A stretch of 64,000 nucleotides of DNA from Sandaracinobacteroides saxicola (GCF_014117445.1 NZ_CP059851.1:2356001-2420000); one strand, 5' to 3'. Numbered from the stretch's first letter, positions 1 through 9,324 are shown. Program-made: numbers and translations. The notes: a model not told the origin generated them from the letters alone.

Positions 1-33
1 TCGCCCCCAATAGTCACGGGGAGGCAACAGACA

Positions 34-297
34 GTGCAGACGGTTTACGACTGGGTGACGGTTGCCATCTTCGCCGGCATCATCGTGCTCTTCCTGCAAC
101 GCTCGGTCGGCCCCGAACGCGATTCGATGTGGCATTATCTGGTTGCCTCGGTTGCTTGCGCCGTGACCAATCAGATCGGCAACAAGGCGATCGAGGACAA
201 CAGCATCCTCTGGCACGGCTTCGCCATCGCCGGCCTGGTCGCCACGCTCGCCTTCATCCAGTATTTTCTGCGCCCCTTCGACAATTTCGGGGACTGA
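34..297 (+). CDS. XrtV sorting system accessory-like small membrane protein
   Basis: An 87-residue, almost entirely hydrophobic protein with about three membrane segments (roughly residues 8-22, 33-48 and 58-80). The GTG start is supported by a purine-rich GGGGAGG at 18-24, nine bases upstream. It does not overlap its neighbours and points toward the minus-strand epsI/xrtV pair. Small membrane proteins of this size and composition occur beside exosortase V genes in sphingomonads, which is why I name it an accessory protein. The assignment rests on context and overall composition; no catalytic motif is visible and its molecular role is unknown. It could equally be an unrelated small inner-membrane protein. 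Confidence 0.6.
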   Translation: MQTVYDWVTVAIFAGIIVLFLQRSVGPERDSMWHYLVASVACAVTNQIGNKAIEDNSILWHGFAIAGLVATLAFIQYFLRPFDNFGD

Positions 298-341
298 CCC
301 CCTGCCATCGTCCAGCCGGGCATCGCTCGCCATCGCGCTCA

Positions 342-1040
342 TCACGCTCCCGCCAGCTTCGCCGCCAGTGGCCGCCCGATCAGCGCGCTGCGCGAGGCCG
401 GCGCGATCGCCCCGATCATCGCCCGCGCAAAGCGCTGCAGGCCCTGGAACCGCTCCGCCGTCGCCTCGCCCACCGTCGACATGCGGACCAGCACCCCGTC
501 GGAGATATAGCCGTCCAGCTCGCCCCGCAGCTTGACGCTGCGCTGCTCGCTCCCCGTCGTCGGCAGGGAGTCACCGATCCGCGTCCAATAGAGGATCGGC
601 TCGATGCGGCGGTCATTCTCCGCCGTCAGCTCGCGCGCCGGCAACATCGCACGGCCGCCCAGCGGCACCTCCACCTTCGCGGACGCGGAAATCTGGAATC
701 CCACCGCGGTATAGCAGACCTCCGGGCGATGCAGCTGCAATTGGTCGCTCTGCGTGCTGCCATAGGCAATCACCAGCATGACCGGCAGGTCGGTCTCCGA
801 ATCGTACAGCCGGCTCACCGTCTGGCTGTACAGCCGGTCGGCCAAGCTGCCGGGCGAGGGCTTGGGCAGCACCAAGGCGTTCGAGGGCACCGTTTTCCAG
901 GCCCCGAAGCGTTCCGGCACCAGCGCCTCCATCTTCTTGTCGCCCAGCAGGTTCAACCGCTCGCGCGGCGTCAGCGCCAGCGCCGCGCCGGCGCCCAGCA
1001 ACAGGCCGCCGCCCAGCAACAGGTCGCGCCGATCCATCAT
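342..1040 (-). CDS. epsI: EpsI-family exosortase-associated protein
   Basis: A 232-residue protein with a twin-arginine-like start (MMDRRDLLLGG) leading into a hydrophobic segment (residues 8-24), then a periplasmic domain. Its signature is HRPEVCYTAVGF near residue 105, the conserved HRPE-x-C motif of the EpsI family that accompanies exosortases and EPS export loci. In some exosortases an EpsI domain is fused to the C terminus of the membrane protease; here it is a separate gene. The ATG overlaps the end of the upstream exosortase gene by four bases, so the two are translationally coupled. Its exact role in EPS production or sorting is not established even for characterised systems. Confidence 0.88.
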   Translation of the reverse strand: MMDRRDLLLGGGLLLGAGAALALTPRERLNLLGDKKMEALVPERFGAWKTVPSNALVLPKPSPGSLADRLYSQTVSRLYDSETDLPVMLVIAYGSTQSDQLQLHRPEVCYTAVGFQISASAKVEVPLGGRAMLPARELTAENDRRIEPILYWTRIGDSLPTTGSEQRSVKLRGELDGYISDGVLVRMSTVGEATAERFQGLQRFARAMIGAIAPASRSALIGRPLAAKLAGA

Positions 1041-1930
1041 GCCACGCCTCCCTCGCGCGCGTCGCCGCTCAACCAGCGCCGCAGCGGGCTCAACACCCAG
1101 TCCACCGCGAAAATCGTCAGCAGCGCCGACACGAAGGTCACGATGCCGGCGAAATTGTGCAGATAGCCCTGCGCCGCCGCGTCACCGAAATAATAGGTGA
1201 TCAGCACCAGCCCGATGACCCGGATGACATTCGCCACCACCGCCACCGGAATCACGAACAGCAGCAGCAGCAGCGCATAGCGGGCCGAGGCGTTGTACAG
1301 CAGATAGATATAGAACAGCCCGATCGCCGTCAGGCTGATGATCGAGTTGAGCCCGGCGCAGGCATCCTCCACCAGCAGCTGATATTGCGCGATGTACAGC
1401 GTCACACCGATCCGGGCGATCGGATAGCCGGCGGTGGCCAGCAGCCACGTCACCCATTCCGACACCAGGATTTTCAGCGGCTGCGTGATCCCGTCCACGA
1501 ACCAGCCCGGCAGCGGCACCACGAACCCCATGTAGAGGATGGGAAACCACAGCTTCAGCAGCAGCCGGTGGCCGACGAAGACATAGGCGATCGCCAGCAG
1601 CGCCAGCAGCATCGCCCCGACCTCGACGCTCAGGAAATTGAAGGCGCGGCCAAAGGCATAGATGCCCGCCGCCGCCAGCAACACCGCCAGGCCCAGCCAC
1701 AGGTTGCCCGGCCGGGCCTCCGCCACGATCTCGTCCCAGCGGCGCCAGATCAGCCACAGCGCCGTCGCCAGCACCAGCGGCCCGTGCACGCCCGCTTCCG
1801 TCGACCAGCTCTGCGTGGCGATCGCCAGCAGCGTCGGGATCACCACCGCCAGCAGCGCCAGCGTCAGCAGCGGGAAGCGCCGCGCATGCGCCAGCGCACT
1901 CGACCCCTTGATGCGCGCCAGGCCCGCCAT
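1037..1930 (-). CDS. xrtV: exosortase V (membrane cysteine transpeptidase-like sorting enzyme)
   Basis: A 297-residue polytopic protein with about eight membrane helices. The exosortase catalytic triad is readable in order: Cys in EDACAGLNS near residue 185, Arg in NVIRVIGL near residue 235, and His in GYLHNFAG near residue 257. Exosortases recognise C-terminal PEP-CTERM-like tails (short motif, membrane helix, basic cluster) and are thought to cleave and transfer the protein during export. Substrates with PEPxxWA tails are encoded in this window at 30966-31535 and 34896-35828. The gene overlaps epsI by four bases and abuts the EpsG-like gene, whose stop codon shares bases with its start. The V-type label comes from the accessory gene and EpsI arrangement and is an inference. 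Confidence 0.88.
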   Translation of the reverse strand: MAGLARIKGSSALAHARRFPLLTLALLAVVIPTLLAIATQSWSTEAGVHGPLVLATALWLIWRRWDEIVAEARPGNLWLGLAVLLAAAGIYAFGRAFNFLSVEVGAMLLALLAIAYVFVGHRLLLKLWFPILYMGFVVPLPGWFVDGITQPLKILVSEWVTWLLATAGYPIARIGVTLYIAQYQLLVEDACAGLNSIISLTAIGLFYIYLLYNASARYALLLLLFVIPVAVVANVIRVIGLVLITYYFGDAAAQGYLHNFAGIVTFVSALLTIFAVDWVLSPLRRWLSGDAREGGVA

Positions 1931-2826
1931 CAGCGATAATCGTTCAGGACGGCGCCGATGACCGAGCTGCGCGACGCCGCCAGCTGCTTCGACAGCGTCG
2001 CCACGTCATTGGTATAGCCATGGTCCCGCCGTGCCACGATCAGGGCATAGCCCACCACGCCGGCGACCGTCAGCGCATCGGCATTCTCGTTCGCCGACGG
2101 CGTGTCGAAAATCGCCACGTCATATTCCCGCAACAGGATGTCGGTGCCCGCCTTGAACCGCGCGCTGGACAGCAGCTCCTGCGGCCGCGCCACCGGCGGC
2201 CCCGCCGGAATGATGCTCAGATTGGGCAGCACATTGGCATAGACCACCCGTTCCGGCCGGTTGGCGCCCAGCGACAGATAGGTGGTCAGCCCCGGCCCGT
2301 TGGGGTCCAGCCCGAACATCGCATCGATGCGCGGCGAGCGCAGGTTGGCGTCCACCAGCAGCGTCTTGATCCCGACCTGGCTCAGCGCCGCCGCCAGATT
2401 GGCCGCGATATAGCTCGCCCCCGATCCATCGACCGCACCGGTCACCGCGAAGGCGCGCCGGCCGGCCCCCAGATGCTGCGCGATCACCTGCGTGCGCAGC
2501 AGCCGGATCGCCTCCGCCCGCGGCGAGGCGGGATCGCTCAACACCACCACCTCTTCCGAGATCACCAGGTTCGGCGCCACCGTCATCGCCAGCGTGCCCG
2601 CCAGCAGGTCGTTGGCCCGCTCCACATCCGCCAGGCTGGCAAAGCCCAGCTCCACCGCGGCCGCGTCAAAGCTGGCGCCGGTCTCGGCCTGCCGCGCCTG
2701 CACCCGGCCGGCCTGCTCGTCGGTCAGCAACCCCGTCCGCAACAGCGCATCGCCCGCCAGCAGGTCCGGCCCGCTGTCATCCACAAACGCCACTGCAGGC
2801 GCGCTCGTCGTCACCTCTGTCATCAT
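1930..2826 (-). CDS. EpsG-like chain-length-control tyrosine-kinase family ATPase (degenerate P-loop)
   Basis: A 298-residue cytoplasmic partner of the Wzz-type protein encoded just upstream. Residues about 18-80 resemble the small T2SSE-N-like domain found in EpsG proteins. The rest is a MinD/CpsD-type P-loop domain: degenerate Walker A (GAVDGSGAS), Walker A-prime (LLVDANLRSPR) and Walker B (YDVAIFDTPS). The usual Walker A lysine is replaced, and there is no C-terminal tyrosine cluster, only a single Tyr in the last residues. Kinase activity is therefore doubtful; a structural or ATP-sensing role in polymer export is possible. It overlaps both neighbours by one codon or less, placing it firmly in the eps operon. 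Confidence 0.82.
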   Translation of the reverse strand: MMTEVTTSAPAVAFVDDSGPDLLAGDALLRTGLLTDEQAGRVQARQAETGASFDAAAVELGFASLADVERANDLLAGTLAMTVAPNLVISEEVVVLSDPASPRAEAIRLLRTQVIAQHLGAGRRAFAVTGAVDGSGASYIAANLAAALSQVGIKTLLVDANLRSPRIDAMFGLDPNGPGLTTYLSLGANRPERVVYANVLPNLSIIPAGPPVARPQELLSSARFKAGTDILLREYDVAIFDTPSANENADALTVAGVVGYALIVARRDHGYTNDVATLSKQLAASRSSVIGAVLNDYR

Positions 2827-4226
2827 CAGATCGCCTGCAAATCGCCGGTTTCGTCCTTGCCGCCGCGTGTCAGCAACCGCTTGATCCGGTCACGTATCGG
2901 CGAGCTGCTGCCATCGTTCACCACCGCCAGCACCGGCGCCCCCGCGGCAAAGGCCAGGTCCTCCGCGCCGCGCACCCGCCGTGCGAACAGCTCGGTGATC
3001 AGCGCCGTCAACACCCCCAGCGCCAGGCCGAAGAACAGCGACAGGGCCATGATCAGCGGGACCTTCGGCCAGGAAGGATTGGTGTCCGCCACCGCATCCC
3101 CCAGCACCACCAGGCCAGTCTCCGCCACATCCGCCTCCAGCCGCAGTTCCGCCGCCCGCGCAGCCGCCTTCTGATACTGGTCGCGCCGCAGGTCCACCTC
3201 GCGCTGCATCTGGTCCAGCTGGTCGAGCACCGTCTTCATGCCCAGCACCTTGGTACGCTGCGCCTCGTAATCGGCTTCCAGCTCGCCGATCGACTTGCGC
3301 CCGACATTCATCGAGCTCGCCACGCTCTTGCGGGTCTGGGTCTCGGCCTGCGCCAGTTGCGTCCGCAACAGGTTCCGCCGCGCCAGCAGCGCCTGATAGG
3401 TCGGGTGCTGCGTCCCCAGCTTCTCGCTCGACTGCACCAGCTGATCCTCGATGGTCGACAGCTGCAGGCGCAGCTGGTCCGCCACGGGATCGTTGGTCAG
3501 CCGCGCCGTCGCCGTCGCCTCCTGTGTGCCGCTGTTGCCGCGCGCCGCCACCAGCGTCGCCGCCAAGTTCGCCAGCTTCTGCTGCTCCAGCTCCACGCCG
3601 CCCTGCATGACGATGTTGTTCGCCCGCATGAATTCGGTCTTCGCGGTCTCCGCCGTCACCAGCAGCCGCTGCGCCTTGGTCGCCTGCTCCCGATACCAGT
3701 CCCCGGTGCGCCCAGCCGAATCGGTCCGGAACCGCAGGCTCGATTCGATGTAGGCGTCGCGGATCACATCCACGATCCGCTTCGCCAGTTCGGGGTTCTG
3801 GCCTTCATACCTGATTTCCAGGATGTTCGACGCCTCGATCAGGTTGGCGCTGGTGTTGTCGATGATCCGCTGCGCGATCCAGCGCCGCACACCGCCGTCC
3901 GCTTCCGCCGCGCCGCTGGACTGGAAAGCCGCGATCGTCCCGGGGTCATTCGCCAGCCCCAGCCGGTCGACGACCGCGCCCGCCACGCGCATGTCGGTGA
4001 TCAGCTCGATCTGCGTCCGGGTATAGCCGCGCATGAACTGCGTGCCGATGATCTGCCCCGTCACCGGATCGGGCTTGATCACGTCCAGGATGACCCGCGC
4101 CGTTGCCGGATAGCGTTTGGGCAAGACCATCGCGATGCCCGTCGCCACCACGAAACAGCCCAGTGTCGCCACCAGGATGATCATCCGCCGCGCCATCAGG
4201 ATGCGCAGAAACTGGATCAGACTCAT
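2826..4226 (-). CDS. EpsF-like polysaccharide chain-length determinant (Wzz family)
   Basis: A 466-residue inner-membrane polysaccharide co-polymerase. It has an N-terminal membrane helix at about residues 14-34, a large periplasmic region containing long coiled-coil stretches (roughly 170-370, rich in Gln, Glu, Arg and Ala), and a second membrane helix near residues 388-412 (LIMALSLFFGLALGVL). This is the Wzz/BcsS-like layout. Wzz proteins set polymer length by working with the polymerase, flippase and outer-membrane channel. Here the partner kinase-like domain is a separate gene, overlapping by one base pair of stop and start, as in Eps loci of methylotrophs. A 36-base gap separates it from the EpsE-like gene upstream in the operon. 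Confidence 0.88.
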   Translation of the reverse strand: MSLIQFLRILMARRMIILVATLGCFVVATGIAMVLPKRYPATARVILDVIKPDPVTGQIIGTQFMRGYTRTQIELITDMRVAGAVVDRLGLANDPGTIAAFQSSGAAEADGGVRRWIAQRIIDNTSANLIEASNILEIRYEGQNPELAKRIVDVIRDAYIESSLRFRTDSAGRTGDWYREQATKAQRLLVTAETAKTEFMRANNIVMQGGVELEQQKLANLAATLVAARGNSGTQEATATARLTNDPVADQLRLQLSTIEDQLVQSSEKLGTQHPTYQALLARRNLLRTQLAQAETQTRKSVASSMNVGRKSIGELEADYEAQRTKVLGMKTVLDQLDQMQREVDLRRDQYQKAAARAAELRLEADVAETGLVVLGDAVADTNPSWPKVPLIMALSLFFGLALGVLTALITELFARRVRGAEDLAFAAGAPVLAVVNDGSSSPIRDRIKRLLTRGGKDETGDLQAI

Positions 4227-4262
4227 ATCAAACCCCTTCGGCCGTCGTCACCCTAGCAGGCT

Positions 4263-5060
4263 TTAGAACAGCCGTTCCTTAACAATGATGACATCATTTT
4301 TCTGCAACAATGTCGATTGGTCGGCATCCGTCTCTCGCGCGTTGCCGCGCGTCAGGCCCACCTTGTTCGCCGAGCCCGTCGCCGTCACGCCGCCCGCCAT
4401 CGCCAGCAGCTGCCGCACCGTCATCCCTGGCTTCAGCGCGAACGCGCCCGGACGGTTCACCTGCCCGGTCAGATAGACCAGGTCCGCGTCCGGCACGAAG
4501 ATCGTGTCGCCCGCCTCCAGCAGAATGTCGGTTTCCGGATTGCCGCGCGCCAGGTCGGCCACCTGGATCGTCTGCTCCCGCCCGTCGGCACCGCGCCGCA
4601 CCTGCACGTAGGTCGCCCCGGACTCCTGGATCCAGCCCACGCGCAGCAGCGCATCCAGCAGCGTGTAGTTGCGGTCCAGCTGCACCAGCCCGGGCTGCCC
4701 GACCTTGCCGGAAATCCGCACCCAGCGGCTGGCCGGTGCGGTCAGTTCGACGTTGACGATCGGATCCTTCAGGAAATTGGCGCCCACCAGCTTCTTGTTG
4801 ATGTCGTCCGCCAGTGTCACCACCGTCCGGCCGGACGCCATGACCTTCCCCACCAGTGGCAGCACCACCGTGCCGTCGGGCTTCACCCGCGTCGCCACGT
4901 TGAATTCCTGCTGGCCATACACGATCACGCTGATCGAATCGTTCGGCCCCAGCACATAGCCGCGCTCGGTCAGCGCCTGTCGGCCCTGCGCCATCGCCGG
5001 CACGGCCAGCAGCAGCATCAACAACGCGGCGATCAGCCGGCGGAAACCTGTGTTGTCCAT
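4263..5060 (-). CDS. EpsE-like outer-membrane polysaccharide export protein (Wza/SLBB family)
   Basis: A 265-residue exported protein with a signal peptide (residues 1-25, ending AVPAMAQG). A polysaccharide-export domain starts with YVLGPNDSISVIVYGQ near residue 34, followed by two SLBB-like segments (about 110-190 and 192-260, for example VYLTGQVNRPGAFALKPGMT). Wza-type proteins form the outer-membrane channel through which capsule or EPS leaves the cell. No lipobox cysteine is visible after the signal peptide, unlike E. coli Wza. It sits between the barrel protein at 5110-6495 and the Wzz-like gene, the usual order in exosortase-linked EPS operons. Confidence 0.9.
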   Translation of the reverse strand: MDNTGFRRLIAALLMLLLAVPAMAQGRQALTERGYVLGPNDSISVIVYGQQEFNVATRVKPDGTVVLPLVGKVMASGRTVVTLADDINKKLVGANFLKDPIVNVELTAPASRWVRISGKVGQPGLVQLDRNYTLLDALLRVGWIQESGATYVQVRRGADGREQTIQVADLARGNPETDILLEAGDTIFVPDADLVYLTGQVNRPGAFALKPGMTVRQLLAMAGGVTATGSANKVGLTRGNARETDADQSTLLQKNDVIIVKERLF

Positions 5061-5109
5061 CTCGTCCTCTCGCTTTCAACCCCAGTTACGGTCAACAACC
5101 GCAAACGGA

Positions 5110-6495
5110 TTAGAAATTTGCCCGCAGACTGATCTGCGCATTCGTGGTGCTGTAGTTATAAATCGAGGGGTCCGACCGCCGTCGCACGTGCGAACCCTCG
5201 ATACCGATCGTGAACAGCCGGCCGACATCGGTCGATGCGCCGACAAAGAAACGGTCACTCCGCTCCGACCGGCGGATCAACGGCTCCTGCGGATTGGCGC
5301 TGCCCCGGAACTCGCGCTTCCGGTGCGACCAGCCGGCATAAAGGTCGATCGAACTGCCCAGCTGATAGCCCAGATTGGCCGACAGCCCGTCGGTCACATA
5401 AACCGATGCCTCGCCTCCCGGCGCCGGCTGCACCGCCCGGTCCGCATTCAGCGACGCGCTGATCCGCGGCCCGGTATAGCTGACACCCGCTGAATAGACG
5501 GTGTCGGTGATCTGCTTGGAGGGCGGCAGGATTTCCTTGCTGATGTTCAGACCCACACTGCCGTTGACCTTCAGCGAAGGGCCAATCGCGTAGGTCGCGT
5601 TGACCGTGGCGCTGTAGAAATCCAGCGTGTTGACGCCAAGCAGCACCGGCGGGCCAACCGGTGGCAGCGCAAACACCAACAGGTTGGACCGCCGCAGGTT
5701 GGTGTAGCTGCCGTTCAGCCCCAGTTGCAGCCGCGGCGTCACCGCATAGCCCAAGGCGCCGTTCAGGTTGAAGGTGTCGGTGTCGAACCGGTCGCGCCCC
5801 GGCGCCTTGTTGCGGATCTTGTTCCATGACGCGCTCAGCGACGGCGCCAGCCGCGCCCCGATCGGGCAGGAGCCCGACACCAGCAGCGTGCTGCGCTCCT
5901 GCGGGTTGTCGATCACGTCATTGTCCAGCTCAAACTGCGCCTGCCGTCGGGTGTAACTGCCCTGCGCACGCCCGGTACAGCGCGCCAGCTCCCAGGCAAG
6001 GCCGGCGTCCGCCCCATAGCGGTTCTTGTTCAGGATGGTGTTGCGCGCATAGAAATCCCGGCCCAGCGTGCCGTTCACGAACAGCAGCTGCCGCCCCAGC
6101 GGCTGGCCGAAGCGCACGTTGACCGCGGGCCGGAAGCGGAAGTCCGACCGGCTGACCAGCCCGTTCGACAGCGCGATGCCGTCGCCCAGCCGGATCAGGT
6201 TCGATCCATATTCGCTTACGAACGAGACACCGACGTCAAAGCCGCGCTGCGCATTGACAACGACACCACCGGTCGGCGCGGCGTCGTCATCCGCGCCGCG
6301 ATCGGGCGCCACCGTGCCGCCCCCCGGCACGCCGGCCACTCTCGCCGGGCCCGCGGCCGGACCGCCCACCGGCCCCACGGGCCCGCCGATCGGGCCGCCC
6401 ACCTGCGCCTGTGCCGCCGATGCCAGCAGCAGGGGCGCCAGCACCAACCATGGCCTGGCGGCTTTGCCGATCTTCCGCACCCAGAACCCGTCCAT
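5110..6495 (-). CDS. outer-membrane beta-barrel protein of the EPS/exosortase locus
   Basis: A protein of about 461 residues. I chose the ATG at 6495 because a GAGGGCGGGG stretch lies directly upstream and a clean signal peptide follows (MDGFWVRKIGKAARPWLVL to AQAQV). After the signal comes a Gly/Pro/Val-rich low-complexity linker (about residues 32-70, repeated GGP units). The remainder consists of alternating aromatic and polar strands ending in ISLRANF, a typical barrel C terminus with a terminal Phe. Similar barrel proteins (EpsL-like or exosortase-associated) are found at the head of such operons, where they may help polymer exit. The function is inferred from position; the sequence shows only the barrel type. 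Confidence 0.78.
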   Translation of the reverse strand: MDGFWVRKIGKAARPWLVLAPLLLASAAQAQVGGPIGGPVGPVGGPAAGPARVAGVPGGGTVAPDRGADDDAAPTGGVVVNAQRGFDVGVSFVSEYGSNLIRLGDGIALSNGLVSRSDFRFRPAVNVRFGQPLGRQLLFVNGTLGRDFYARNTILNKNRYGADAGLAWELARCTGRAQGSYTRRQAQFELDNDVIDNPQERSTLLVSGSCPIGARLAPSLSASWNKIRNKAPGRDRFDTDTFNLNGALGYAVTPRLQLGLNGSYTNLRRSNLLVFALPPVGPPVLLGVNTLDFYSATVNATYAIGPSLKVNGSVGLNISKEILPPSKQITDTVYSAGVSYTGPRISASLNADRAVQPAPGGEASVYVTDGLSANLGYQLGSSIDLYAGWSHRKREFRGSANPQEPLIRRSERSDRFFVGASTDVGRLFTIGIEGSHVRRRSDPSIYNYSTTNAQISLRANF

Positions 6496-6865
6496 CAAAA
6501 CCCCGCCCTCATGAACGCTGACCGCGCAGGTGCCACAGCAGCCACCTGTCGTGCAACCCCGCCCATCGCGCAACCCGTTGCAAAAGCCCCCGGCTGCGCC
6601 TTGCGGGCAACAGTCGAGCGGGCAAAGTCACCCCGTTTGGCAACGACTTAACAAAGGCAAAGCAATTTTACAATCTTGTAACGGTTAATGGATTATGGCT
6701 TTAGCCGTCCAGACGCACTATGGCAGCGCCTTCCGCTGTTGGCGCGGTGTCGGGGCGAAGGCCATGCGGCTGACAGCCGTTGCCGCATCCGCGACGCGGC
6801 CTTGAACGTAACAACGGCGCGTGGCGGCCCGGTACCCGTCACTCGCCCCAGCAAGCAGGACGGGC
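6496..6865. promoter_or_regulatory. divergent intergenic region between the two arms of the EPS locus
   Basis: A 370-base gap separates the minus-strand eps operon from the plus-strand glycosyltransferase operon. It contains the only clearly AT-rich patch for several kilobases (about 6640-6700, with AACAAAGGCAAAGCAATTTT and TTGTAACGGTTAATGG). I take it as the likely site of divergent promoters. I could not place a confident -35/-10 pair or an operator. The short open frames across it look spurious. Confidence 0.5.
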
Positions 6866-8179
6866 ATGATCTTCAAGCGCGGCAAAGATGGCGAGACACG
6901 CGGTGTCAGTTTCCTCGAACGGATGCGCGGGGCGGACACGGCCACCACCGTCCCCGACCTTCCCGGCTTCGCCACCAACGCCACCGACGATTTCGCCGAC
7001 GGCCAGGGCGTCCGCTCGCTGTCCCGCGCCCGCCTCGCCATTTCGGAGACGCTCGGCGCCTCGCAGCCCGTCACGCAGCGCGACCGTTTCGCCGGCCGCC
7101 GCGATACCCTTGCCGAGCTCATCGCCGCCATCGAGCAACAACGCGCCCACGTCGTCATCTACGGCGAGCGCGGCATCGGCAAGACCAGCCTGGTCCATGT
7201 CTTCGCCGAAACCGCGCGCGATGCCCGCTACCTTGTCCTCTACGGCAGCTGCGGCGTCGAGGCCCGCTTCGACGAGATGTTCCGCAGCTTCGCCGCCCGC
7301 ATCCCGCTGCTCTATCACCGCAACGTGTCGCCCACCGCGGACGAGGCCGAGCACAACCGCAGTTTCGAAACCCTGCTGCCCGAAGGCCCGGCCGGCCCGC
7401 GCGAATTCGCCGACATCTTCGTCGACCTGGTGGGCACCCGCGTCGTCCTCATCCTCGACGAATATGACCGCGTCGCCGACGCGAGCTTCCGCCGCGACAT
7501 CGCCGAGCTCATCAAGAACCTCTCCGACCGCGCCGCCCGTGTCCAGCTCATCCTCACCGGCGTCGCCTCCAACCTCGACGAGCTGATCGGCTTCACCCCG
7601 TCGATCCGCCGCAATATCATCGGCCTGCCGGTCGCCCCGATGGCCGCCGGCGAAATGACCGACCTGCTCGCCATGGGCGAAAAGGCCACCGGCCTTGCCT
7701 ATGCCGACAGCGCCCGCGCCATGATCGTCACCATGGCCGGCGGCTCCCCCTACATCACCCGCCTGCTCGGCAGCCGCGCCGCCCACGCCGCGCTGGATGC
7801 CCGCGTCGCCACCGTTACCGACGCCCACGTCCGCGCCGCCACCGAATCGACCCTCAACGAATGGAACGCCGGCCTGCCGCGCCGTGTCCAGGCGATGCTC
7901 ACCCGGCCGGAGGTGCGCGCGGCCTGGCCCACCCTGATCGCCGCCGCCCGCGCCTCCGGCTCCCCGGACGGCTGGTTCGGCGCCGACGAGGTCGCCGCCG
8001 AGGCCGGCGACATCGACACCGCCCCCGCGGTCGAACGCACGCTCGCCGGCTTCCTCAGCCCGCTCGACCTGTTCGAGACCCGCCAGGACGCGCAGAGCGG
8101 CGCCCGCTTCCGCTTCCGCTACCAGGGCGTGGCGCAGTTGCTCAACCTGTCCGCCGCGATGGCACGGCTGTCGGCGTGA
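6866..8179 (+). CDS. AAA-family ATP-binding protein of the EPS locus
   Basis: Starting at the ATG at 6866 (preceded by AGCAGGACGGGC), the protein has 437 residues. A P-loop (VIYGERGIGKTS) and a Walker B (VVLILDEYDR) lie about 90 residues apart, in an Orc1/Cdc6- or STAND-like AAA fold. The C-terminal third is probably helical or a winged helix (GWFGADEVAAEAGD). No membrane segment is present. It begins the plus-strand arm of the EPS locus and overlaps the next gene by four bases. ATPases of this kind are common near exosortase/EPS genes, where a regulatory or assembly role is assumed. The true substrate or partner is unknown. Confidence 0.8.
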   Translation: MIFKRGKDGETRGVSFLERMRGADTATTVPDLPGFATNATDDFADGQGVRSLSRARLAISETLGASQPVTQRDRFAGRRDTLAELIAAIEQQRAHVVIYGERGIGKTSLVHVFAETARDARYLVLYGSCGVEARFDEMFRSFAARIPLLYHRNVSPTADEAEHNRSFETLLPEGPAGPREFADIFVDLVGTRVVLILDEYDRVADASFRRDIAELIKNLSDRAARVQLILTGVASNLDELIGFTPSIRRNIIGLPVAPMAAGEMTDLLAMGEKATGLAYADSARAMIVTMAGGSPYITRLLGSRAAHAALDARVATVTDAHVRAATESTLNEWNAGLPRRVQAMLTRPEVRAAWPTLIAAARASGSPDGWFGADEVAAEAGDIDTAPAVERTLAGFLSPLDLFETRQDAQSGARFRFRYQGVAQLLNLSAAMARLSA

Positions 8180-9324
8180 AACCCGCCACCGTCGTCCTCC
8201 TGCCCCTGCTGCTGGCGGCCGGCTGCCATGCCGCGCCACGCGGCCCGGTGGCGGATGCCGACGGTCTCGCCGCCGCCCTTGCCGCCGCCGGCCCCGGCGA
8301 CACCATCATCCTGCAACCGGGCGACTATGGCCGGCTCCAGCTCCGCGACAAGAGCTGGGACCGCCCCGTCACGCTCCGCGCCGCGCAGCCCGGCACCGCC
8401 CGCTTCGCCCGCATCGCACTCGAAAACGTGCGCGGCCTCATCTTCGATGGCACCGGCCTCGACCTCGTCCTCGGCGCCGGCGAGGGCGAGCGCACCCGCG
8501 GCGCCGACATCCGCGGTGGCGGAGCGCTGACCTTTCGCAACTGCGCCTTTTCCGGCACCGACGACGGCAACCCCGACAATGACGGTTTCGGCCTGAACGC
8601 CCGCGGCGTCGATGGCCTGACGGTCGAGAACTGCACCTTCCGCAACCTGTTCCGCGGCGCGGTCTTCGCACAGAGCCGCAACCTGCGCATCACCGGCAAC
8701 CAGGTCGACACCCTCCGCTCGGACGGTTTCGATTTCGCCGAGGTCGACACCGCGCTGATCGCCGGCAACCGGTTCCGCGACTTCTTCTTCTCCGCCGAAA
8801 AAGGCGACCACGCCGACTTCATCCAGTTCTGGACCAACCAGGCCGGCCCCTCGGCCAACATCACCATCCGCGACAACATCATGCTTCAGGGGAAGGGCCG
8901 CTACGCCCAGGGTATCTTCATCCGCAGCGAAAGCGGCGCGCGCTACGGAAAATTCGTCATCCAGAACAACCTCTACCAGGGCATCAGCCTGCATGGCATC
9001 ACCATCGACGCCGCCGATGCCCCGGAAATCCGCGACAACACCATCCTCAACCTCGGTGGCCAGAAACAGCAGAGCGGCATCAACACCCAGCGCACCAGCA
9101 ACGCCATCGTCGAACGCAACATCGCCTGCACCTTCAACAGCCGCGAGGACAGCGGCCTCATCCAGCGCGACAATCTCCTGCTCGCCTGCCGCGGCCCCCA
9201 CTTCGGCGCCCGCGACGCCGGCCGCGCCCCCGGCGAGGTCTTCAGCGGCAGCATCGAGCCCGCGGCCCGGCCCGAAGCGTTTGTCCCGCGCGACGCGCAA
9301 GCCCCTGGCTGGCGCCCGCGATGA
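8176..9324 (+). CDS. right-handed beta-helix repeat lipoprotein, possible polysaccharide-modifying enzyme
   Basis: I start this gene at the GTG at 8176, whose GTGA overlaps the stop of the ATPase gene; the open frame runs further upstream but that part has no signal. The 382-residue product begins with a lipoprotein signal (LLLAAGCHA, lipidated Cys about residue 16). A pectate-lyase-like beta-helix follows, with regular Asn/Asp-rich turns (FRNCAFSG, VENCTFRN, ITGNQVDT, IRDNIMLQ, VIQNNLYQ). Such proteins bind or cleave acidic polysaccharides or epimerise uronic acids. I see no unambiguous catalytic set, so lyase, hydrolase or structural role cannot be separated. It overlaps the acetyltransferase gene by four bases. 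Confidence 0.8.
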   Translation: MKPATVVLLPLLLAAGCHAAPRGPVADADGLAAALAAAGPGDTIILQPGDYGRLQLRDKSWDRPVTLRAAQPGTARFARIALENVRGLIFDGTGLDLVLGAGEGERTRGADIRGGGALTFRNCAFSGTDDGNPDNDGFGLNARGVDGLTVENCTFRNLFRGAVFAQSRNLRITGNQVDTLRSDGFDFAEVDTALIAGNRFRDFFFSAEKGDHADFIQFWTNQAGPSANITIRDNIMLQGKGRYAQGIFIRSESGARYGKFVIQNNLYQGISLHGITIDAADAPEIRDNTILNLGGQKQQSGINTQRTSNAIVERNIACTFNSREDSGLIQRDNLLLACRGPHFGARDAGRAPGEVFSGSIEPAARPEAFVPRDAQAPGWRPR

